64,000 nucleotides of DNA from DATAES01 sp036493595 (GTDB lineage Bacteria; Actinomycetota; Acidimicrobiia; Acidimicrobiales; JACDCH01): positions 1 through 64,000 of the forward strand of contig DASXPN010000023.1 in assembly GCA_036493595.1 (NCBI GenBank). Direction: 5' to 3'. A model generated the notes under the pieces. The model saw only the letters and a program-made list of their open reading frames with translations. It was not told the origin of the DNA and did no database searches. The translations under genes were made by a program, and so were the position numbers. Every line of letters starts with the position of its first letter. Position 1 is the first letter of the stretch. Shown piece after piece: positions 58,787-64,000 of this stretch.

Positions 58787-60016
58787 GTGATCCCGCTCGA
58801 AGAGGCCCGTGCGCACGTGCTTGCCCGAGTGCAGCGCCTCGACACGGTGGAGCGCGAGACCGACGCCGCACGTGGGCTCGTACTTGCCGAACCCGTCGTT
58901 GCCGCCGAACCGGTACCACCGTTCGACAACAGCGCGATGGACGGTTACGCCGTCCGTGCCGCGGACACCGAGGGTGCGCCGGTCGAGCTCGACGTCGTCG
59001 GCACCCTCGCCGCCGGTGCGGACCCGGCCGGTGTGCATGTCGGCGCCGGGCAAGCCGTTCGCATCATGACCGGTGCGGCACTTCCGGAAGGCGCCGATGC
59101 CATCGTGATGGTTGAGGCCACGACGGTCCTCGACGGTGGGCGCGTGCGCATCGCCACCGCGGCGGCGAGGGAGGATCACTTCCGCCGCGCGGGCGAAGAC
59201 ATCGCGTTAGGCGACGTTGTCGTCGGTGCCGGCACCGTCCTCACCGCGGTGCACCTCGGTGTGCTGGCCAGTATCGGAGCGGCAAAGGTCTCCGTCGTCC
59301 GCCGAGCGCGGGTCGGCGTGTTGTCCACCGGCGACGAACTGGTCGAAGGCACCGCGCCGTTGCGACCCGGCCAACTGCGCGACTCGAACCGACACTCGTT
59401 GATCGCACACGTCGCGGCCGACGGTTGCAAGGTCGTCGACCTCGGTCTCGTGCGCGACGACCGCGACGCGGTTGCGGCTGCCATCACCGGTGCGTCCATG
59501 TCATGCGACGCGCTGCTCACGAGCGGCGGGGTGAGCATGGGGGACTACGACGAGGTGAAGGCCGTGCTGTCCGAGCTGTCCGACGACATGCGATGGATGC
59601 AGATGGCGATCCGTCCCGCGAAACCGTTTGCCTTCGGCACCGTCGGCACGATGCCCGTCTTCGGACTCCCGGGCAACCCGGTCTCGTCACTCGTGTCCTA
59701 CGAGCTCCTCGCTCGTCCCTCGCTGCGCAAGATGATGGGCCACCCCGACGACGACCTCGATCGCCCCCGGCTCGCGGCGGTGGCGGGCGGGCCGCTGCTG
59801 CGCTGGCCGGACGGCAAGGTTCACTTCGCTCGCGTGGTCGCGTGCGTCGACGGCGGACAGATCGTGGTGCGATCGGCAGGCGGCCAGGGCTCGCATCAAC
59901 TCGCGGTGATGGGCGCGGCCAACGCGCTCGCGGTCCTGCCTGACGGTGATGGCGTCGACACAGGCGGCGCGGTCGACGTCATCGTCACCGGCGAGCTTCG
60001 ACCGCTACCCCGCTAA
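58787..60016 (+). CDS. moeA: MoeA-family protein (molybdopterin molybdotransferase or Glp-type gephyrin)
   Basis: The 409-residue protein has MoeA domains in order: PPFDNSAMDGYAVRAAD, VRIMTGAALPEGADAIVMVE, VLSTGDELVE, TSGGVSMGDYDEVK, KPFAFGTV and LPGNPVSSLVSYE. MoeA inserts molybdate into adenylylated molybdopterin. In Corynebacterium a MoeA homologue (Glp), encoded near galU and a SepX/GlpR-type membrane gene, binds FtsZ. This locus has that synteny but also moaA and moaC, so the protein could be a true MoeA, a Glp, or both. GTG start with GAGG upstream. Confidence 0.9.
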   Translation: MIPLEEARAHVLARVQRLDTVERETDAARGLVLAEPVVAAEPVPPFDNSAMDGYAVRAADTEGAPVELDVVGTLAAGADPAGVHVGAGQAVRIMTGAALPEGADAIVMVEATTVLDGGRVRIATAAAREDHFRRAGEDIALGDVVVGAGTVLTAVHLGVLASIGAAKVSVVRRARVGVLSTGDELVEGTAPLRPGQLRDSNRHSLIAHVAADGCKVVDLGLVRDDRDAVAAAITGASMSCDALLTSGGVSMGDYDEVKAVLSELSDDMRWMQMAIRPAKPFAFGTVGTMPVFGLPGNPVSSLVSYELLARPSLRKMMGHPDDDLDRPRLAAVAGGPLLRWPDGKVHFARVVACVDGGQIVVRSAGGQGSHQLAVMGAANALAVLPDGDGVDTGGAVDVIVTGELRPLPR

Positions 60017-60026
60017 CCTGACCTTC

Positions 60027-61016
60027 TTGCCGCAGCCACTCGTCGACAGCTACGGGCGCGTCCACCGCGACCTGCGCATCTCGGTGACCGACCGCTGCAA
60101 CCTGCGCTGCACGTACTGCATGCCGGCGGAAGGGATGAAGTGGCTCCCTCGCTCCGAGTTGCTGACGTTCGAGGAGATCGAGCGGGTGGCACGGGTGATG
60201 GTGGAGCACTTCGGTTTCACGTCGATCCGGTTGACCGGTGGTGAGCCGACGGTCCGGGCTCGCCTGCCAGTGCTGGTCGAGCGCCTCGCTTCACTCGATG
60301 TCGATCTTTCGATGACCACGAACGCCACCAGCCTCGGACTCATCGCGCATGACCTGACCGCGGCCGGATTGCGGCGCGTCAACATCTCGCTCGATTCGCT
60401 CCGCCGCGATCGCGTCGTGGCGATGACTCGCCGCGACTGCCTCGATCAAGTACTCGACGGTATCGACGCCGCGCTGCAGGCCGGGTTGTCGCCGGTGAAG
60501 GTCAACGCCGTTCTCGTGCGCGGCGTGAACGACGACGAGATCGTGGACTTCGCCACCTTCGGTCGCGAGCGTGGCGTGACCGTGCGGTTCATCGAGTTCA
60601 TGCCACTCGACGCGTCGGGGGAATGGACGGTCGACAAGGTCGTTTCCCGAGACGAGATCGTCACTGCCGTCGACGCGGTGTATCCACTCGAATCGAGCGG
60701 CCCGGACGGCGGCGCCGAACCAGCCGAGACGTTCCGGTATCTCGACGGCAAAGGCGAGCTCGGCATCATCGCCAGCGTCACGAAGGCGTTCTGTGGGACG
60801 TGTGATCGCGTACGGCTGACGGCGGACGGCCAGCTGCGCTCGTGTCTGTTCGCACTCGACGAGACCGATCTGCGTCCGCTGGTGCGGGGTGGTGCAACCG
60901 ACGACGACATCGCCGAGGCCGTCACGCGTTGCATCAGCAGCAAGTGGGCCGGTCACATGGTCAACGAAGTCCAGTTCATCCGGCCACGGCGGTCGATGAG
61001 CCAGATCGGCGGCTGA
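60027..61016 (+). CDS. moaA: GTP 3',8-cyclase MoaA
   Basis: This radical-SAM enzyme begins molybdopterin synthesis. The TTG at 60027, 10 bp after moeA, gives 329 residues; an upstream ATG would overlap moeA by 70 bp. The first 4Fe-4S site is DRCNLRCTYCM; GGEPTVRA is the SAM/glycine region. The second cluster is CGTCDRVRLTADGQLRSC near residue 258, and the protein ends GG as MoaA enzymes do. It works with MoaC, encoded next. Confidence 0.95.
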   Translation: MPQPLVDSYGRVHRDLRISVTDRCNLRCTYCMPAEGMKWLPRSELLTFEEIERVARVMVEHFGFTSIRLTGGEPTVRARLPVLVERLASLDVDLSMTTNATSLGLIAHDLTAAGLRRVNISLDSLRRDRVVAMTRRDCLDQVLDGIDAALQAGLSPVKVNAVLVRGVNDDEIVDFATFGRERGVTVRFIEFMPLDASGEWTVDKVVSRDEIVTAVDAVYPLESSGPDGGAEPAETFRYLDGKGELGIIASVTKAFCGTCDRVRLTADGQLRSCLFALDETDLRPLVRGGATDDDIAEAVTRCISSKWAGHMVNEVQFIRPRRSMSQIGG

Positions 61017-61043
61017 CACGCTCGACGCGTAGACTCCCTCGCC

Positions 61044-61547
61044 GTGAGCGACCGCGGGTTGACCCACCTCGATCCACTCGGTCGTGCCCGCATGGTCGAT
61101 GTCACGCCGAAGGAGGCCACCCATCGCCGAGCGGTCGCTCGAGGCCGCGTGGTCATGCAGCCCGACACGACCTCCCTGGTCGCCCGGGGCGCCGTCACCA
61201 AAGGTGATGTCCTCGCGGTAGCTCGCGTAGCCGGCATCCAGGCCGCGAAGCGGACGCCGGATCTGATCCCTCTCTGCCACCCGCTCCTCGTCGGCTCGGT
61301 GCTCGTCAATTTCCGGATCGAGGACACGTACATCGAAGTCGAGGCCCAAGTCGACACCGTCGACCGCACCGGCGTCGAGATGGAAGCGCTGACGGCATGT
61401 TCGGTCGCTTGTTTGACGATCTATGACATGTGCAAGTCGGCCGATCGCTCGATGGTGATCGGCGACATCACCCTCTGGGAGAAGACCGGAGGGCGCTCCG
61501 GCACCTACCGGCGGACGCTCGACCTCGATGACGACTTGGGTCTCTGA
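61044..61547 (+). CDS. moaC: cyclic pyranopterin monophosphate synthase MoaC
   Basis: The 167-residue protein has MVDVTPKEATHRRAVARG, LIPLCHPLLVG and VEMEALTACSVACLTIYDMCKS, with catalytic Asp and Lys in DMCK. It converts the MoaA product to cyclic pyranopterin. A TAGACT -10 (61030-61035) eight bases before the GTG suggests its own leaderless start as well as read-through from moaA. No moaD/moaE or mog gene is in the window. Confidence 0.95.
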   Translation: MSDRGLTHLDPLGRARMVDVTPKEATHRRAVARGRVVMQPDTTSLVARGAVTKGDVLAVARVAGIQAAKRTPDLIPLCHPLLVGSVLVNFRIEDTYIEVEAQVDTVDRTGVEMEALTACSVACLTIYDMCKSADRSMVIGDITLWEKTGGRSGTYRRTLDLDDDLGL

Positions 61548-61673
61548 CCTTCTCGCTCGCGGCTCGGGGCGGTTTGCCGGGTTTTCCGACTGCAAACTTT
61601 TGCAAGCATCTGCTGGACTCCCGTTGCGCCTTCGTAGTAGAACCGTAACAACCGCGATCGGCCTGTAACCGTG

Positions 61674-61695
61674 GTTCACTTCCCGTTCACCGGAT
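61674..61695 (+). promoter_or_regulatory. PHO-box-like pair upstream of the SepX/GlpR-like gene
   Basis: GTTCACTTCCC is followed directly by GTTCACCGGAT, two 11-base units with a matching GTTCAC head, about 70 bp before the GTG at 61764. This is the PhoP/RegX3 pattern seen three times before pstS. Three further GTAAC or GTTAC hexamers (61645, 61665, 61729) lie in the same 216-bp gap and could belong to a GlnR- or MtrA-type site. A -10-like TTAATC lies near 61740. Confidence 0.55.
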
Positions 61696-61763
61696 CCCAA
61701 CCCATCCACCACTGCTTCAGCGCGGATGGTTACGGTCCCTTAATCCGAAGGTAGGCACGGAGC

Positions 61764-62273
61764 GTGACGCTGTTGGTGCTCTTCATCCTTGCCGTGATCT
61801 GGGCTGCTGTCCTTCTGCCCCCCTACCTGCAGAACCGCAGTGAGAGCCGCCCTGCCGACTCGATCTCGTCGTTCCAGCGACAGCTCTCCGTCCTCGAGCG
61901 CCGTGCCGGCACGGTCGCTCCCGCCGTTCGTCGTGTCGAGGGTGGGGCGCCCCGCGCCTCGCGCGCCGTCGGGATCACGCCTGGTTCGTCGCTCGCTCCG
62001 CTGCGCATGTCACGCTCCATGGCGCGCAAGCGCCGCCGCGACGTGCTGTTCACGCTGGCGGCCGCCGCCACGCTGACGTTCCCGCTCGCGGTGATCATGG
62101 GCGGTCCGGTGTGGGCGCTCCAGGTGCTGTGCGATCTGATGGTCGGCGCGTATGTCGTCCTGCTGGTGCAAGTGCAACAACGTGCGACCGAGCACGACTC
62201 GAAGGTGCACTACCTGCCGGCGCAGGGCCGCTCGCCCGAGCCAGCACTGCTGCTTCGCCGTTCCGGCAGCTGA
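61764..62273 (+). CDS. SepX/GlpR-like division-associated membrane protein
   Basis: The 169-residue protein has an N-terminal helix (LLVLFILAVIWAAVLLPPYL), a 65-residue basic Ser/Arg-rich loop, then two close helices (VLFTLAAAATLTFPLAVIM, LQVLCDLMVGAYVVLLVQV) and a short tail. This topology and the galU-moeA neighbourhood match actinobacterial SepX/GlpR (mycobacterial Rv0996-type) proteins, which bind Glp or DivIVA and FtsZ at the septum. Sequence identity is not assured by eye. A PHO-box-like pair upstream would tie its expression to phosphate. A translin-family gene follows 10 bp later. Confidence 0.6.
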   Translation: MTLLVLFILAVIWAAVLLPPYLQNRSESRPADSISSFQRQLSVLERRAGTVAPAVRRVEGGAPRASRAVGITPGSSLAPLRMSRSMARKRRRDVLFTLAAAATLTFPLAVIMGGPVWALQVLCDLMVGAYVVLLVQVQQRATEHDSKVHYLPAQGRSPEPALLLRRSGS

Positions 62274-62283
62274 CTCGTAGCGG

Positions 62284-62919
62284 GTGAGCCGCCGCCAGGA
62301 GCTGCACGACGATGTCGCGCAGATCACTTCGTCGCTCGCCGGTGCGCATCGCGCTCGCGAGCTCGGGCTTGCTGCGTGCAGGCGGGTCATCCGATCGTCG
62401 GGCAGTTCCATCCGAGCGGTCCACCGGCTCGACGCCGACGAGGCCGGCGCATTGGCTGCCCAGGCCGAGTCTGCGTTGCGCGAAGCGCAGGACGCGCTGG
62501 CCGACTTTCCGGCGGTGGCGTACGCGGGCTTTCTCGGTGACGCCGAGAAGGAGTACGCCGAAGCCCGACTGACCGCGGCGTTGGTGGCAGACGGGGCGCT
62601 TCCGACCGCAAAGGACCTTGGCGTCGCGCCGACGTCGTGGATGAAGGGACTCGCCGAAGCGGCGAGCGAGCTGCGCCGGCACCTTCTCGATCGGCTACGC
62701 GACGGTGACCTCGATCGCGGTGAGGAACTGCTCGCGGCCATGGACGACATCTACGACGCGCTCGTGACCGTCGACTTCCCCGACGCGATCACCAGCGGAC
62801 TGCGCCGCACACTCGACGCGCTGCGCGCCGTCCTCGAGCGGACCCGCGGCGACGTGACGACGACCGTCCTACAGACGAGGCTGCGAGAGTCGATCGACCG
62901 CACCCTGCCCAACTCGTAA
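62284..62919 (+). CDS. translin/Trax-family protein
   Basis: The 211-residue all-helical protein follows the translin pattern along its whole length. A front helix with Arg pairs and LHR (AVHRLDADEAG) comes first, then the acidic helix EKEYAEARLTAALV near residue 87, GVAPTSWMKGLAEAASELRRHLLDRLRDGD near 118-145, an IYDALVTVDFPD segment, LRRTLDALRAVLERTRGDVT and a basic end. Translin and Trax form barrel-shaped octamers that bind and cut single-stranded RNA; Trax supplies acidic catalytic residues. Whether this protein is catalytic is not clear, but the acidic KEYAEA helix is present. GTG start; it lies 61 bp before a tRNA-Ala gene. Confidence 0.75.
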   Translation: MSRRQELHDDVAQITSSLAGAHRARELGLAACRRVIRSSGSSIRAVHRLDADEAGALAAQAESALREAQDALADFPAVAYAGFLGDAEKEYAEARLTAALVADGALPTAKDLGVAPTSWMKGLAEAASELRRHLLDRLRDGDLDRGEELLAAMDDIYDALVTVDFPDAITSGLRRTLDALRAVLERTRGDVTTTVLQTRLRESIDRTLPNS

Positions 62920-62980
62920 CCGCGTTGCAACGCCCGGGCGTCTGACCACATCGGGCGGACTATCCTCGTCTCTCCACCCC

Positions 62981-63054
62981 GGGGGTGTAGCTCAGCTGGC
63001 TAGAGCGCTTCGGTCGCATCGAAGAGGCCGTGGGTTCGAATCCCATCACCTCCA
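62981..63054 (+). tRNA. tRNA-Ala, anticodon CGC
   Basis: A 74-nt cloverleaf with acceptor GGGGGTG/CACCTCC, D-arm GCTC/GAGC, anticodon stem CTTCG/CGAAG with loop GTCGCAT (CGC at 63015-63017), T-loop TTCGAAT and discriminator A. The third acceptor pair is G-U, the identity element of alanine tRNAs. The loop has G at 32 and U at 38, an unusual pair. No CCA is encoded. A short ACGAAC/GTTCGT hairpin starts at the discriminator base. Confidence 0.93.
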
Positions 63055-63095
63055 CGAACGTATGTTCGTAGTCCCTGACCTGCGTTGTTGTGTCG

Positions 63096-63124
63096 CTCAG
63101 CGAGTTCGGTGACTGCTCGCTGAG
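63096..63124. terminator. hairpin downstream of tRNA-Ala
   Basis: CTCAGCGAG and CTCGCTGAG form a 9-bp perfect stem around an 11-base loop, about 40 bases after the tRNA. It is a likely terminator for the tRNA transcript, without a U-tract. Confidence 0.5.
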
Positions 63125-63165
63125 TCGGTCAGCACGTCGTTGACCTGCGGGTTCGCGATCGCGTC

Positions 63166-63194
63166 GGAGGCGAAAGGAATCGAACCCTGTCCAC
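63166..63194 (-). other. tRNA 3'-end-like remnant in inverted orientation
   Basis: On the minus strand the segment resembles the T-arm and acceptor half of a tRNA: GGGTTCGATTCC flanked by a weak stem, ending CGCCTCC. It matches most positions of the 3' end of the nearby tRNA-Ala but in the opposite orientation. The T-stem is poorly paired, so it is not a functional tRNA. It might be a relic of integration at the tRNA. Apart from this and the hairpin, the 220-bp gap holds nothing I recognise. Confidence 0.35.
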
Positions 63195-63274
63195 TGACGT
63201 CCGCTCCGCTCGAGCTCGATTAGGCGGATTCCCGGGACCGTTGCTCCCACGGTTGCTACCAAGGTTGTGCAAGA

Positions 63275-64000
63275 TCACTCGCGAATCTCGACGTCGCGAT
63301 ACGCAACGCGTATGAGGTCCACGATCTGGGTGTCCCCGACGAACTCGTCCAGCGGCTCGAGTGCGCTGAGGACGGCGTCGGGTTCGTCGTGGGCGGTCAG
63401 GGCGGACTGTCCGGGTATGTCAGTGTCGAAGCGGGGGAGCGGCCCTGGCGCGAAGGGCCACCATGGTGCGACGCGATCGACGGCTGTCGACGCGGTCGCA
63501 GTGCGGGTGGAGCGCGTCGTGCCGACGAACGATTCGAGGATCTGCTCTCGACTGCGGCCTCGCCACTTGAGGACGAGCCACGGGTCCGCGTCGAGTTGGT
63601 CGGCGAAGACGTACAGCACGGCCGCGATGTGTTTGCACGGGTTCTCGTGGTCTGGGCAACTGCATGCCGTCTTGAGCGCGCGCCAGGTGGGAGGGAACAG
63701 GGGCACGCCCGCGTCGGCGAACGCGGCTTCGAGGTCGGGTGGCACCTCGCCGGAGAGGAGATGCGCGGCGAAGCCGACTTTGCCGGCTATGGCGGCGTCG
63801 ATCGCGCGCCACTGTGCCGCGGTCGGTTGCGGGAGCGCGATCGTGACGACGTAGGGCGTGGGCCGTGATCCTTGGACGTGCGCGGCGATCACGCCGCTGC
63901 CGACGCCGAGGTCGACGACTTGGCCGATTCGGGCGTAGCGCCGCCCTCGTTGCATGCGTGCACCGAGTCCATACGACTCGAGCACGCTCACGAACCGTTG
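63275..64000 (-). CDS. SWIM zinc-finger domain protein, 5' end beyond window
   Basis: The frame is open to the window edge, so the N-terminus is missing. The 240 visible residues include RGRRYARIGQV, AHVQGSRPTPYVVTIAL, W-rich helices and the SWIM finger CSCPDHENPCKHIAAVLY (CxC...CxH). In actinobacteria such proteins are often encoded next to a Swi2/Snf2 helicase and are linked to DNA or chromatin handling. The neighbour that would tell lies outside the window. The tail after the finger is Arg/Thr/Pro-rich. Confidence 0.82.
   Translation of the reverse strand, partial: QRFVSVLESYGLGARMQRGRRYARIGQVVDLGVGSGVIAAHVQGSRPTPYVVTIALPQPTAAQWRAIDAAIAGKVGFAAHLLSGEVPPDLEAAFADAGVPLFPPTWRALKTACSCPDHENPCKHIAAVLYVFADQLDADPWLVLKWRGRSREQILESFVGTTRSTRTATASTAVDRVAPWWPFAPGPLPRFDTDIPGQSALTAHDEPDAVLSALEPLDEFVGDTQIVDLIRVAYRDVEIRE

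Overview
The window is high-GC DNA with short intergenic gaps, many GTG and TTG starts and frequent 4-bp ATGA or GTGA stop/start overlaps. It carries an ergothioneine cluster, a senX3/regX3-pst phosphate operon, a SepX/GlpR-like division protein and an LAxTG cell-wall anchoring signal. Together these point to an actinobacterium. The gene mix (archaeal-style herA/nurA and translin, CoA-thiolase type lipid genes, many leaderless promoters) would suit the class Acidimicrobiia, but that placement is an inference. I see no insertion sequence, prophage or CRISPR array. The window looks like core chromosome.

Layout. 1-5 kb: 3' end of an OSBS/enolase-family gene (menC-like), tRNA-Arg(CCT), an SDR enzyme, a wall-anchored surface protein with a duplicated domain, and a divergent HxlR/GNAT pair with two candidate operators. 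5.2-8.2 kb: CYTH-CHAD protein, ParA-like ATPase and a PhoU-like protein, possibly a polyphosphate-granule module. 8.3-12.2 kb: SDR, beta-lactamase-fold hydrolase, GlsB-type membrane protein, and a membrane protein with a kinase domain. 12.3-20.5 kb: the phosphate regulon pstS-pstC-pstA-pstB-phoU-senX3-regX3-histidine phosphatase, with a three-repeat PHO box in front of pstS and a divergent second phoU. 20.5-24 kb: ECF sigma factor, zinc-finger anti-sigma factor and a membrane protein, then a carboxymuconolactone-decarboxylase-family protein. 24-28 kb: egtABCD (ergothioneine) preceded by a 31-codon ORF. 28-29 kb: haloalkane dehalogenase.

29-35.3 kb: four translationally coupled genes, herA-sbcD-sbcC-nurA, which is the archaeal arrangement for double-strand-break end resection. 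35-41.6 kb: DUF3097, SDR, NfuA-like Fe-S carrier, a 56-residue protein, amidohydrolase, and a condensing enzyme plus thiolase pair. 41.6-41.95 kb: hairpin and an 81-bp tandem repeat. 42-52 kb: dxs, dienelactone hydrolase, guanylate/adenylate cyclase, DUF2332, PAP2 phosphatase, flippase-like membrane protein, LppX-like lipoprotein, alpha/beta hydrolase, ThDP enzyme and thioesterase. 52-56.6 kb: tldD/tldE, PHP phosphoesterase and a SAF-domain protein. 56.6-62.3 kb: MTA phosphorylase, a CIRCE-controlled FmdB/Ruc-type chaperone, galU, moeA (or glp), moaA, moaC, and a SepX/GlpR-like protein preceded by a second PHO-box-like pair. 62.3-64 kb: a translin-family protein, tRNA-Ala(CGC) and a SWIM zinc-finger protein cut by the window end.

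How parts fit together. Phosphate sensing is the strongest theme: SenX3/RegX3 and PHO boxes, three PhoU proteins, a CHAD polyphosphate-binding protein and a histidine phosphatase. Genome repair is represented by HerA-Mre11-Rad50-NurA, redox and heat defence by ergothioneine and the Ruc-like chaperone, and envelope and division by SepX/GlpR, GalU, Dxs and the flippase/PAP2 pair.
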